From assembly GCF_014529535.1 (NCBI RefSeq), contig NW_023503493.1:4930001-4994000 (forward strand): 64,000 nt of DNA. The letters run 5' to 3'. Position numbers and translations under genes: made by a program. Below the pieces are notes generated by a model, which saw nothing but the letters and a program-made list of their open reading frames with translations, made no database searches and was not told the DNA's origin. Shown piece by piece: positions 45,978 to 61,263 of this stretch (position 1 is the stretch's first letter; each line of letters begins with the position of its first letter). This DNA is from Bradysia coprophila. Taxonomy: Eukaryota > Arthropoda > Insecta > Diptera > Sciaridae.

Positions 45978-47860
45978 GACATCCATTTTTATTTAAGAGG
46001 TAAGCGAGAAATTAGCCCCTTTCCAGGGTCTGTTAGCAGACAATAAAACTTAAGAGGCATCGGTGGTTAGCTAAAATTGTAGTATTAATCAATATAATGG
46101 AAAAACTCGCACACGTTCGGCTGGGTGTCTTCCACAGAGAGACAGTTGGAAAAATTGTCATCAATAAGAATAAATTAACATATAAGTTACCATTGTACTA
46201 TAGCATACCAATAAAAGGTGTCAAAACATGGTCTCATTCTTCCATGTTTTTATTAAAAAAAACTTTACCAGCTCTAAAAAAAGTGAGCAGTGTAACGAAA
46301 TTTTCATAAACTGCTTAGTTTTCTCATGATTGGTCAAACTGCTACAACCAGAGGGTATTGTAACAAACAAACTACTTTTATTAAGGTGGTAAAAGAATAA
46401 AGTAGCCCTTACATGTAATAGTGTTTGTAAAATACAAAGAAATAAGGTGTGACACAGAGAATTGAGAGTTTGGTTGCTAGATAGAGTATTGCTACAACCT
46501 AATCTGTTTTATGTAGAAAGCTAACAATTTGTGGTCGTTATTGCAGTCGTACATACTTGAAAAATGATTCTGGCGGAAAGATATCATCAAAAGACAGTAT
46601 TTAAAAATCACCCAAATGTATACTTTTCAGCAAAGCATCGATACCTCTTAAGTACTGAAAATACGTATGAGCCATTTTGAAGGACATGATATGAACGAAG
46701 TTTTTTATGTGGATTGAGAATCTGTGGTATTTAAGAAAAGGGAATAAGAATCTCTAAGCTAAACTTTGCTACTGGACGCATACCCTTGTACTTTTATATA
46801 ACTTTTAGAGAGATTTTTTTTGCACGGATTACAAAAATCTTCTTGAGAAAATTAGTCAGTCAGTCAAGGGATCTGACCCATCCAAAAGATGGGGCCTAGT
46901 GAATATCGGTTGATATCGGTTGAACCGTTTTCGAATTGCATAAAAAAAAAAACTCCGATGGAGGAGAAGACTGACGATCACTCCAATAAACCAAACAATT
47001 TTTAATTAATCCTGATTAATATGGTGTAAATCTGCCATTTTAATATTAACTTTCCACATAGTGTTCCAATTTCATTTACAGATGCGATCAGAAACACTAT
47101 AGCATCTATTACTTCATTTGATCCACGTATTTTCAAGAGATTGATCTCTTAATCTTTTACTTCAATTGTTTTAAAGTATTGTGCTTTATAGGACCGTATT
47201 AGGAAAAGGTTACCATCTATTCCTGAAGTCATTGTCGATGATAGCCAGATAGCCGTCTGTAACATGTCACGACTTTTTTTTTGTTAATTCCAAAGATGTT
47301 AAAACCAATGAAGTAAAAGATGTTCCACCATCGGCCAAAAATACTTTGATCGAAAGAAGCACGGCAGAGTAAAGTAAACCAGACAAGAGTGCTTGATTTG
47401 ACTAGGGGCCTGATTTATCTAGTAGCCTTATTTTTTTTGTAAATACAATTTTTCAATTTGTGTCACTGTTAACAGTCATTTTCGTACAGTGTATATAAGG
47501 TAGCTTATTTGACGTTTCAAAAATGTACCGCTTCTGCCTGGTTTATTTTACTATGCCGTGAAAGAGGTGTTCATAATGAAATACACTTGTTGATATGGTT
47601 GGCATCAGTAAAACGTTAAGCTTTGAATGATAAAAAAATATGCGGTGGAAGGTTTGCACTGCAAATTTTAATATGCTCAAGCAATTACAAGGTATTTCTC
47701 AACTCAGTGACAAAAAATAAGCTTTCGTTGATTTTATTGGGAAAACCGTTATATAAAATTCGGTTGGATGTACAGTATCATATGTTGTACTAACATCTTG
47801 TACTAAACTTCTGCCTACACTCGAATTCTAGGCATGAAGTTCCCACGGCTTAGGAAGGCT
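45978..47860. other. Intergenic region, no gene seen
   Basis: 46866-46905 shares GTCAGTCAAGGGATCTGACC-like sequence with 20720-20765. The rest is AT-rich and unassigned. Confidence 0.35.
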
Positions 47861-47864
47861 CCTA

Positions 47865-48630
47865 AAATTAGGAATTTTAGGAAATTTTAAAGGCAATTTT
47901 AGGAGTATTTTAGGAGATTTGGAAGGTAATTTTAGGAGAATTTTAGGAGGAATTTTTTAAAATGTGGGAAAGGTTGTATAAGTAATTTCCGGAGGAATTT
48001 TTTCTCTGTTTCTCATACACTTCGTAAAATACTAAAAATGTTTAAGAAAATTGACAAAAAGTTATTTTTTTTTGTCAAAACATATTTTACCTTATGTAGT
48101 TTAATAATTGATACTTTTATGATTTCCTCTTTTCTGACGTCAGTCTCGACTAGCCAGCAACTGATCCTTTATCAGGTTTTTCTTGTCGACTGCGCCTTTC
48201 GAATTAACAAGATTCACCATAATTTTGTTTCCATCATTTATCAGCTCTTGTGCACCAAAAAGTTTTTTTCTACACATCTGGAAAATACGTCGATTCATTA
48301 GGAAGTCAGTGACGTTTATATTATTCAATGTGTCCTTAAACGTTCGAAGTGACACGATAGTCGCATCTTCTAACAATTCGCTAAATCCACGTTCAGGATC
48401 GCTATTTGCATGATTAAAAGAAAGGAGTGTTTTCGCAAGTTGAGTCAGGTTCATACAGAAGTTCAAATTCATTGCCGCATAATTTTGCTGTTTTTACCGT
48501 TTTTAGTTTTTCAGTATTATTAAAAAATTTCTTCGAGAGTTAGGAATTTTAGGAGTTTTAGAAGATTTTAGGAGATTTTAGGAGGATTTGGTCCATTTTA
48601 AGAATTTTATGAATTTTAGGAGGAGTGGTG
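47865..48630 (-). mobile_element. hAT transposase relic flanked by TTTTAGGA repeats
   Basis: The minus-strand frame 48472-48140 (110 codons) contains LAKTLLSFNHANSDPERGFS. This matches the hAT C-terminal dimerisation motif (LPHSNADVERGFS-like in many animal transposases). It is followed by helices ending in a stop. Homology seems to extend upstream in another frame, so the gene is truncated or frameshifted. Degenerate TTTTAGGA/GGAATTTTAGGAG repeats lie on both sides (47865-47990 and 48540-48625). They may be subterminal repeats of the element. Confidence 0.65.
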
Positions 48631-50536
48631 GGAATATGTAGGCATATGTTATAAAAATAGCTATTTCAGACATTATATTAGCGTTGTGGGAGGCTTCAAA
48701 GGAGAAGCAGAAATCCACATTCAAGATTCTTTGTTTCAACTCTCTTGCCTTGCTTCCTAGTTTTCACAGTTTCACAGTAAGGAGATGTTAAGGCGTTTTC
48801 CATCTGAAGATGACAAATCTTCATCGCTGAGTTCTTAACACCCAAAAGTGTGAAATATAAGGCTTTGCAAAAAGCGGACAATCCCTAAGTATATGTACGC
48901 CAGTCTCGGGCTGCTAGGAATCTATCGCCGGAGAGATTCGCAATGAAATGCGGCCTCGTGCCATAATTACAGAAGTAGAGCTTATAAAGTACCTTGCGCT
49001 CGATGTCATAAATGAACCATTATGCAGCAAGCTACACAACCTAAATTCGTAACTTGCTGCATAAATTACTGAATGATCCGGTCTAGGGTCCGCAGTAGCG
49101 ACTTCATAGAAGGATGATACAAAATTGTACGCATAACACATCGTTCTAAGTATGAATTCCTTCCTATTGACAACTTCAATTCACGTCTTCACCGCTTTAA
49201 TAGGTCATAACATTGGGTGCTTCTACTCTTTCCATTAAAAAAGTCTAAATTCAAATTTATTGCTGGTTGCGAAATTGCTGTAAGACAAACATTCATTACC
49301 GTATGAGAGCATGCACGGACCGGACACTATTTCAAAACTTGCTACAAAATCAACATGTGTTTCCGATTTTATTTTCAATTACGATCACATCTCGTTACAC
49401 GTGAAATATATATAGTCGTGTCCCAACCCAATTTAGCTCTAATATTACCACGATTATTTCCATTACATAAAATGTTCTCTTCTGGCATGGCACATTAATG
49501 TTGCATTGTTGTTCGAAATTGCGTATTGATATGAAATGAATATACTAATCTGATGTGTCTTTTCTTCGGATGAAACGAGCTATGCACATACCTAAGAATG
49601 TAAACAACCTTGTGGGAAGGGTTGGTTGGAGTGAGTCGCCGAGTACCGATTGAATGGTGAAAGTAAATAAATATTGCAAACTGAAGACGCATACGACACC
49701 AATAAACGCAATGATATGGACAAATGATTGGGTTTTGATATGGAAAATTTAGATGAGAAACTCGCATTTTATTGCGTGGGTCAGGTTGGTGGGAGTGTTG
49801 ATTTGATTTATATATAATTTACACAATTTTCTTGAAACGGTGACGTGGTAGTCTCGAAAGGATTCGATTTCTTTGTCGTTATGCTCCAGATATTTTCTTC
49901 CGAAGACTGGGATGAAAATGTTTCAAAGTGAATTTCGTAGATCCGAAGCGAAGCCGAGTTAGATTTTACATCATAGCGGTCGTGGAAAGAGGATGTAATT
50001 GACTGCATTTAGAAACAGTTACTACATGCTTTAAACAAACGAAGTAACAGCCATGGAATTGTCCAGAGGAAGCGTTCATAAACAATGGGTCCAATGGGAC
50101 TCAATGATGGACGCATCATATCTTGACTGAAATTTACCAATCGATCATTTGTCCCATTGCCAAGAACTTTACTCACTGGTCCCCCGTAAAACCGGTCATA
50201 ACTTCATTGAGCGTTCAGTTTCCAAGATCTTTACAAGACAACACAACACCGTCACAGGCATTCACCCAGCTGACTGAATGACATTTACCACATAGACTTA
50301 CAGGTAGTACAGAGAGACGTTATCGGTACTGTTATCGTGGACAACAATCTGATGAATAGATTAACATGGGTTGCGGTTGATTTCGAAGCCACGACTGGCA
50401 ATTCAATAACTCAATGTGACTTATATACTGCTATATTGAGGTATAAATCTTAGTGAGTACCAAGTGGTAGGATCGGCCTCGCCTCGGATCGATAAACTTC
50501 CCACAGAAGTGCCAATTACCTCATTTGGAAATGGTA
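48631..50536. other. Intergenic region, no gene seen
   Basis: No domain-bearing frame on either strand. A loop-like GATCCGAAGCGAAGCCGAG at 49940-49958 is a probable decayed class A hairpin copy without clear arms. Confidence 0.35.
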
Positions 50537-50580
50537 CTTCTTGTGTGAGGTGAAGCCGAGGTCGGTAAGGACACAAGAAG
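50537..50580. repeat. Class A hairpin repeat, copy 2
   Basis: Perfect arms CTTCTTGTGT (50537-50546) and ACACAAGAAG (50571-50580) surround GAGGTGAAGCCGAGGTCGG. Pairing extends imperfectly outward (GGAAA...TTTCC). Confidence 0.68.
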
Positions 50581-51219
50581 ACGTTTCCATCATTTGTCAT
50601 TTACTAAGTCATTTTACTCAAAAACTTGAGATAAAGTTGAACCGCCGTGAAGTAACGTTACCTCACGCTTTTGAGTAGAACCTCCTAACTCCTATTCAAT
50701 CAAATGTAGAAATATCGAACGCAAGAGACAACATAAAATTGAAACTAACATTGAGGCCTCGTAACGAATAGTCTTGAGGGGGCTATGAGAAAGTATAGCT
50801 AATCAAGGAATTACGTAAGTTTGTGTTTGAAATGTTTGGAAATCGCACAAGGCATCTGTTCTATACTGGGTATTTCACATAAAACGATTAATTTTACCGC
50901 ACATAGAATCCGCTGGTATATTTAGAAAGTTCTGTTAGATAACCACAGAGCTGAACTTAAAATACAACATGTGAATGGCGAATAAGACGGAAAAGCAACC
51001 CCTACATAAATAACCCTCCTATTTAAATACATTTGACTAAAAATGAAACTAAATACGAACGAAAGAAAAAAAAATTTGTAAAATCTTATTTATAATGCTG
51101 TAACATCGCCCATTATATATCGATTGCCGAGACTGCTGAAAATATTTTAGAATTAATTCGCATTTGCAAAAGCTCACGTGTGTCATTCCGTGATATTATA
51201 CTCTTCGTTCGCCAGCAAC
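50581..51219. other. Intergenic region, no gene seen
   Basis: AT-rich; may hold the promoter of the possible transcript starting near 51.2 kb. Confidence 0.3.
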
Positions 51220-52322
51220 AGAAGAACACACTGATTCAAGTAGAACGATACGAGTCAGTTGATAATCTAAGTTCAGTGCGATTCAAATCATTGGACGGGT
51301 GTGAAGGAAATTCAAATGGAAATTTATAATTCCAGTCAGTGAAATATTATACTTAAACGGTCGAGACCATACATCATAAATAACAGTCAAGTGTTTCGCG
51401 TCGTACAGTCAGTACAGTGCACGAATTTCATTTTTGTTTAAAGCGATAAGTGCAATCAATCTGCAAACGTTTATCGAATTAACAAACGTATTTTACCAGT
51501 GTGCGAATAAACTCGGTAAGTGGATTAAGGAAAGCAGTTAATTTCGAATAGAAAATCCTTGAAATAAGAGCCAATAATTGATGGTTAACAGAGGTTGTTA
51601 AGTCAATTGTTATGGATATCGTTGTATTGCATATACGTATTGTGTAGTCGTTTCGTAGAAATTGGAAATTCAAATTTTAGAAACTCGATGATAGAACAAA
51701 GGAATTTAAAATTTTAATTGCCAAGTGATACGAGAGATTAATAAGATGTGTATTTGTGCAGAGAATGTAAATCCACCGTCCATCTAAAATCTTAAATGTT
51801 TGAATATTACATGGTCATGGGCACTCGAGTGATTTTTGCTTTAATTTTCTTACAATTGTTAAAATTGTTAAATATAAACGGCTAGCTTATCGTCTGTTAT
51901 CGACAGCAACGACAAAAGTAAGCGATCACCTTTTGTTCAGCTGGTCTTATATAGTTAAATGAGTGGTTTAACAAATGAAGTATAAGATAATTTGAACATC
52001 AAAAGTATCCGATTTTGTGATTATTTTGCGATACACACTTCTGACAGGTGCACTGAACACCATTTTTCGAAATTTTCCACCAACATTTTACTGGATGCAC
52101 GACGCATTTCATTTAGAAATGAGTGAACAGTATAAAGACGGAGTTGTGTTCCGGTACAGTCAGTTCTCTTTGATTGACTTAATATCATCCATAAATGGAA
52201 TTTTAGCGACGACTTTCGTGTCAGTCAGAACTTCAGCTATTATTAGAGTGGTACTTAATTTTTTAACTTTTATTAGCGATTTCGTCATCTACAATATTGT
52301 CGTTCGAGATCTCTACACTGAA
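51220..52322 (+). other. Possible unidentified gene: 5' UTR exon plus a coding exon
   Basis: 51220-51513 reads like an insect 5' UTR, with several TCAGT initiator-like sites and an ending at a good donor (ACTCG|GTAAGT). An open frame follows at about 52017-52321. It can be entered at the acceptor CTTCTGACAG (52050) or at the ATG at 52093, and it ends at a donor (TACACTGAA|GTAAGAA). Its residues include the hydrophobic runs SLIDLISSINGILATTF and IIRVVLNFLTFISDFVIYN, so a membrane protein is possible. I recognise no family and found no further exon. It could equally be a non-coding transcript or chance. Confidence 0.28.
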
Positions 52323-52712
52323 GTAAGAAATTTTTCATGTGCGCATTGTGTTTTGTATAATTTACTACCTCATAGGCCATGAGAAAATTGTGTTTTCTGG
52401 ACGACTGGTCGAATGACATTTCTAGTGAGAAAAATGCAACACTTTCTCTCCCGTAAAAAAAATAGAACTTTTCTCATTCGAACTGCCAGTTTGTTTATGT
52501 TTTCGAAAATGGTATGGCGAATCGATGTTTTTGTTTCGTAGACAAAAACGGCAAAACACGCATGAAAAACGTTGTGTTCACCTCTGGGCTGGGAGAAATA
52601 GAAAATTCCAACTCGAGCGAAATTGAGGACGTCGCTTTGCTCTGGCGGCAAACATCGCTCTTGTTGAAATTTTCTTATTTCTCCCCTCTGTAAACAGTAT
52701 TTTACATGACTA
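52323..52712. other. Intergenic region
   Basis: Nothing supported. Minus-strand frames here overlap repeat-like sequence and lack domains. Confidence 0.3.
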
Positions 52713-52807
52713 GGGATAAAAATATGAAAAGTAGAGTTTTCGTGTTGATCCGAGGCGAAGCCGAGGTCAATATACACACGAAAACGAGACTTTTCATATT
52801 TTATCCC
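52713..52807. repeat. Class A hairpin repeat, copy 3, with a 33-bp stem
   Basis: GGGATAAAAATATGAAAAGT and GTTTTCGTGT pair with ACACGAAAAC and ACTTTTCATATTTTATCCC across a loop carrying GATCCGAGGCGAAGCCGAGG. It has the longest stem of the class. Confidence 0.82.
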
Positions 52808-52847
52808 GAGTTATGCAATGGATTTTACATGCTGAGGGCGTCGAAAG

Positions 52848-52991
52848 GGGGTAGGGTAATCTCGCACAACACACAAATTCATGGTGTGCGAGATTCACAT
52901 CTAAGTGGTGAATCTCGCACAGTCATGACTTTTCGTTACATGTCGTAAAAGGACGCATACTATGATCGCGTGTGCGAGATTCCCCGACACC
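52848..52991 (+). mobile_element. 144-bp GTGCGAGATT element, copy 1, 8-bp duplication GTCGAAAG
   Basis: The ends are GGGGTAGGGTAATCTCGCAC and, inverted, GGTGTCGGGGAATCTCGCAC. Two internal inverted copies of CTCGCAC/GTGCGAG make four in all. GTCGAAAG lies on both sides (52840-52847 and 52992-52999). Inverted relative to the copy at 60.26 kb, with which it is nearly identical. Confidence 0.92.
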
Positions 52992-52999
52992 GTCGAAAG

Positions 53000-55900
53000 A
53001 CGTGCTTCAAACATGAAAAGTACGGTGTTCGACGCATGTAGCATGTAAATACTTATTGCTTCAATTCGTGAAAATATGTATTGTGTTGCATTGTTAGGTG
53101 GATAGTGTGGTATTTGCGTTGCTCGTAAGATCAAGCTTGAAGCCGAGATCGATAGAGGCTAAAAAATTTGGGCCTTATTCATGTAAGATGTAGCATGTGA
53201 AGATGCTTTACACGCTTTTGTTTTGCCTATCTCATCACGTAATAGCAGATTACGTTTCTTGTTTGGAAATTTTTATTTTGCCGAGTGTGACCGAGGGGTG
53301 GATATTTGTTAATTTTGTTGACAAAGGATTTTCCAAAGGAAAATCCTCTGAGAATTTTCAGCGATTTCCCGAAGATTTTCTGTGTCTTTAAGAAGAATCG
53401 TCTTAATCGGCTTCGCTAGCATTTGTTTTAAGATTTCCATTGATTTTAGGGATTTTCTTTTTATGTTTTAAGGATTTCCATCAAAAAATCGATGAGGATT
53501 TTCTTCGATTTTAAGAATTTTGTGCATCCGGCAACTGAAATACGACCTATTTTGCCATGATTTTTCATTAAGAAATGTCAGTTTTTCCCGAACTAAATAT
53601 CGCTTCGCTCGTAAGGAAAACTTAGGACTGGTGCTGAAAAAATCGTCATTTCCTGTCTTGGTACGAAAAATACTATTCTGATCAAATGACTTCATAGTTT
53701 TCAAAAATTTTCAAAAGATTTTTTAGTGTGTCCTCTTCTCGAGTGTCCAGTCCTCCAATCACACAAGGCAAAATATAAAGTTCAAACAATTTTTTCATTT
53801 ATTTCATCAATGGCGACATGCCCCCTGACTACTTACATTTTCAATCAATTTTCACGCAAAACATGACGTTTAAAAGCAGCAGTGGTTCTGATTCGTGTGA
53901 CCAAGAAGATGCGTTTTGTGTCAACGAGCCACCTGGAAAAGAACGGATTAGCTAGAGCCAATCGACTAGATAGGCTCGGCTTTGCACAAGTCGATGAGAC
54001 TTAGAGTTTAACATTTAGAAGTCGTGAGACCAGATTAGACTAATCGATACGGATTAGGGAGAGAACCATTTGCCCATAATTGCATAATTGCAAGATTAAA
54101 TCAGCGTAAATCATGATATCTTGGTCTTACCGTTCAATTTGATTGGAATTTTCAACATCTTTACAGTCGCTCTGAATGATTGCAGAATTGCAGAACATGT
54201 TTAGAGCTCATGTCAATCAAGTAACGACTACAGTAAGACATAGCAAGTTATGACTAATTTTCCTAGCGTACAGTGAGCAATAGATATTTATGTTACTAGA
54301 ACTGTAAAGCAGTATCTCGGTTCCAGATAAGCCTTGTTTACGACATCAATACATCGAGAACCGATATACCGTTTTACAGTTCTGGTAGCATGAATAGTTT
54401 TATATATCGAGCGACTTAAAGTTCGCTTGCTATACCGTAAAGTGCCCTTTACCGTAGAGATATATAAAATCCAACAAATAACTTAGAATAACAAATGAAA
54501 AGTCACGTTTTCGAACGATTATTATTAACCTCAGACCAACAACCTTCATACGAAAAGTGGACATTTTAGTTTTTGGCCTTTGTACGCTTTTATGACTATT
54601 TCTGTGCGTCGTTCAGTTCTTTTGAATGATTGTTTATCATGGAAGTAGTTGTATTGGCGTGCAACAAAGGAAAGTCATATTTTCTGCATTTTTTCTAATT
54701 TATTTCGTTTTTTTTCCTTCTTCGTAATGAAAAACGGAGAAACTTATTGTCTACAATGAAACGAACAAATGAAAAATATTTTCTTGGTTTTCTTGGTTTC
54801 GCTTAAATTTGTTAGATTTTTTATTGTCCACCCTATGCGAAAGTTGACAATTACACAGCAGTTTGCCCATTGAAAAAAGGATCCATTACATGAATGAATA
54901 TTTTTAGATTTCCACTTTCACATGGGACAGACAATAAACCAGAATTAATTGGATGCTGATGGGTAATTCATTAGTTCAGAAACAACATTGTGATACTGAG
55001 TCCGCGAGTGTTTTTTCGGTAACTGTGTTTTTAACAATTGTAGTTGAATGCTGTATATCTCAACTTCGGCTCGGATGAACGAATTTTACACTTGTCGAAA
55101 AGTCAGTTATTACCGAAACTTGTTGCGCAAAGAACAGACGAATGAATTTGCTAGTATTTTACAAAACTGTAGTGCCGTTTAATGAACTACTTTCGCAGCA
55201 TCCAATTTAATCGACTGTTCCATTATATAGTTCATGAGTAAAAACACTGAGAAAATTTTCAATTTTTTCTTATTCCAATAACAGCAACGCAACAACAACA
55301 ACATTACTATTAATGTCCACGTCAACACACCGTTTTTTGTTTTGTTTTATTGTTAAGTTTAAGTTTAAGTTTAGGATGACATGAAAATTGTTTCAAATTT
55401 CCATTTTGGTTAGATCATCGACTCTCGTCTGGTTCACATAAATATTGTCTTGTCTTTTGTCTTCAACGTCAGAGATATATTTGTTTCATCAATTGATATT
55501 TCATCCTTGAGACCCGCTGTCTCATTACATATAAGTGAGATTCACTTCCTTAAAATATAAAATAATCGTCGCGCGGTGTTGCTACTTCCACTTCACTTCC
55601 ATCAAATTAATAAAATTTTTCGCTTTAAATGCATAAACAACAAAGAATAAAAACTAAAAAATAAAATAAAAATCTTACGACCCGTCTCTGTCGGTGCAGT
55701 TGATTTTCAATCAAACCGCGCAAAAAGGAACAAATTTCAAAAGTAAAACTAAAATCAAAAGGGGAAATACTTTCCGTTCTTGGATGGATCCGTTGGCTAA
55801 CATAAAATGCCACAGTTGGCTCTCTAAGTGATTAAGTATAGGTAGGTTAGGTAGATAGGTTGGTTGGATGCAATGAGATTCTATTCGTCGTCGAGCATTT

Positions 55901-56233
55901 TCTTTGTAATTTGTTCATGAAACAAGAGATTCGGATGTCTCGCTCGTCGAACGATGCTAACAGTAAAACTGAGTGGAGAAATCGTTCGCCGCCGTAGAAT
56001 ATACTCCCGAACACAGCAAACGACATCAGAGAAAATAAAAATTCTTAAAATTACCTGAATTACAACAACAACAAAAAAATACTTGCAACCTGTGCAGCTG
56101 TGCTCACATAAGCAGTTAAAATTAATGTCTATCGATACAACGTAAAAGCAACGGATGAATTGCCATTTGCTAGCCAATTGCATTGGCTCAGTAGCACAGA
56201 AAGGAAAATGAATTGTCTTTCGTCGACTCGTCC
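53000..56233. other. Long gene-poor region; P5C dehydrogenase 3' side
   Basis: 54290-54390 is a roughly 100-bp imperfect palindrome (AGAACTGTAAAGC...TTTTACAGTTCT), probably a small MITE. The last few hundred bases should include the 3' UTR of the minus-strand dehydrogenase gene. No other coding or RNA feature supported. Confidence 0.4.
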
Positions 56234-58790
<2,557 letters not shown>

Positions 58791-60200
58791 TGTGTGTGTA
58801 CTGCACTGCTAACGACTGCCAGGGAATTTTTTTGCAATTTATTCGGTACACAGCGGATTCTGTTGACGTGAAAAATGAAAACAAATTTTATTCGCAAACG
58901 CAAACGGTGAATGGATTTTTCCACTGGCAAACACACACTCTATGTCAGACAACAACAACGTTCTATCGATTTTCTTCAATCAAAATTAAGTGGTCCAATG
59001 AGTGAATGAGAATCAAGCGGTGGGGAGACACACTCGAAACAAAAATCTCGACCAAAATAGAATGACTTTTTGACAACTTTTCGGTTGTTTATGTTTAGCA
59101 CAGATGATCGAGCACGATCTGTTGGCCAAAAATCCTTTTCTCAGTGTAAGTCGTTACACAATGCCCAGTTACTCACTCACGCAATTTTTATTGTTTGCGG
59201 AAAATTTTACCTTCTTTTCACAACGGCGAACGGTTGACGGTGTTGTGCTTATGTCAATGGAATTGTAATTCGGTTATTGGGTCGGATGATCAATACAAAA
59301 CATTAAAAAGTAATTTCACGCAATAAAAATTGAATTCAAGCACACGACACACACACTGCACGTATATGAATGATACAGTCCGGACCGTACAACGTTAGTG
59401 GAATTGTTTGAAAAATTATGTTCTTATGTAACAACATTCAGTGACAGGTCGGGAGAGAGAACACACACTCACGTCGTTGTGTGGAAGAGAAAAACTGGTT
59501 GACAGCGAAGCCACAACTATTGCTTTCATAATAAACCCGAATATCTTAGACCAACTCACAAAACAATAAAGTTTTAAGCATCAAAAAGCAATCTTAATGT
59601 TCCTAGCCGCAACTTGATTTAAACTCAACCGCAATGCATTTGTACAATTGAAGGCTGGCAAAGTGTAAACAAACCACTATACTATCAGTACAATTGCTTT
59701 TCGGAGTTTCGGAGAGAGAATTAGATTACAATTATAGTGTGGGATTTCGCAGACGGTGATTATTTCATCTATGAAGCGGTTAGGTCCGGCTAATGTGGTT
59801 AGATAATATAACCAAGCATTTATATAATGAAGTTGTTGATATCAACAAAAAAGGCAAATAACTCGATGATATTGGTGATTCCATGTATGTTTGATGTTTC
59901 TTACCTTACGCAAAGAAACAACATTAGTGATTCCATAGCACTCTAGCTCCAAGCATTGACACTAAAATGTGACATGTCAAATTTAGAGTCAATTTTACGT
60001 GACAAAATTACGTGGGACTGTGGGTTATAACCACACACACACAAAAACATGTCCCCTGCCCGTACTAAAGAAGCTTTCAAGCTAAGAGTGCTATATGGTG
60101 ATATTCGATTACCGTTTGTGAATATTCTGTTAATTAGGAAATTGTTGATTATTGGCAGCAGCTTCTCATTACGAATACCTGTACGCACAATTAAAAAAAA
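58791..60200. other. Upstream region of P5C dehydrogenase
   Basis: Contains the presumed minus-strand promoter near 58.8-59.0 kb. The rest is AT-rich, without supported genes. Confidence 0.4.
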
Positions 60201-60261
60201 TGGTACTCGAACTGTTCGAACTAATAAATCATGTCCGGAGCGATAGCGGAGGACTTGACGC

Positions 60262-60405
60262 GGTGTCGGGGAATCTCGCACACGCGATCATAGTATGCGT
60301 CCTTTTACGACATGTAACGAAAAGTCATGACTGTGCGAGATTCACCACTTAGAGGTGAATCTCGCACACCATGAATTTGTGTGGTGTGCGAGATTACCCT
60401 ACCCC
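60262..60405 (-). mobile_element. 144-bp GTGCGAGATT element, copy 2, 8-bp duplication CTTGACGC
   Basis: Same length as the copy at 52848-52991, inverted. CTTGACGC at 60254-60261 and 60406-60413. The uninterrupted target (GGAGGACTTGACGCAGTC) is present in the related repeat near 19.49 kb. Confidence 0.94.
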
Positions 60406-60568
60406 CTTGACGCAGTCTAACTTCCAAAAAAAGAACGAAGAAATTTTTTTGAGACGCGGCAACTATATATAGCCGGAGATACATCGTTTTGAAATTGGTC
60501 ACTTTTCATACAAAATACACCAAATTGACTTTTCCCAAACAATCAAAATCTTTCAACTTACTCTGTAT

Positions 60569-60571
60569 GTT

Positions 60572-60604
<33 letters not shown>
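60569..60604 (+). repeat. ATCT tetranucleotide microsatellite
   Basis: About nine uninterrupted ATCT units. The other copy of the host repeat has only one or two at the same place (19.76 kb). Confidence 0.95.
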
Positions 60605-60605
<1 letters not shown>

Positions 60606-60985
60606 GACGGTCGATCTCGGAAACCAGTCAGCCAATCTCCATGAAATTTTGCAGGAGTCTCAGGGTGGGCATAAAAATGAATATGTGATACGCCATTACC
60701 CCAGGAAAAACCAGAATTTTGTTTAATTGGCCTCGAAGTGGTTTCTGAGTGTGGTTTTCGAGGGTCGGGAACTCGTTTTCGGCTGTAGCTTAGCTGTATT
60801 GAAACCTACAGAGGCGTGCGACCCATCAAATGAAAGGTATTCGTAACACGATTCGAACAAAAAAATAATTTAAAAAATCGGGGCAGATTCGTTTGAGCTA
60901 GAGTGATTAGAGTGACCAAATTTTGAGCTACTCGAGCGTAGGATGAAAGGACTAATATTTTTGCGATTATGTAGAGAGTTATATA

Positions 60986-61248
60986 GAGAGTTACTTTCTT
61001 CGGCAAAGTCTCAGAGTTTTACGAGTAGAACATAGGGGCATATGTGAAAAATGTCGTAAGTTAGAAATGGGTGGGTCAATTAGGGTTTTAGAGTTATTTT
61101 GTGAATGGTGGCAGATAGAGAGTTACTTTCTTCGGCAAAGTCTAAGAGTTTTACGAGTAGAACAGAGGGGCATATGTGAAAAATGTCGAAAGTTGGAAAT
61201 GGGTGGGTCAATTGGGGTTTTGAAGATATTTCTTGAATGGAGGCAGAT
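60986..61248 (+). repeat. 132-bp tandem duplication
   Basis: AGAGAGTTACTTTCTTCGGC starts at about 60984 and again at 61117. A third start (AGAGAATTACTTTCTTCGTC) at 61249 leads directly into the 18-bp satellite. The two full units differ at only a few positions. Confidence 0.88.
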
Positions 61249-61263
61249 AGAGAATTACTTTCT

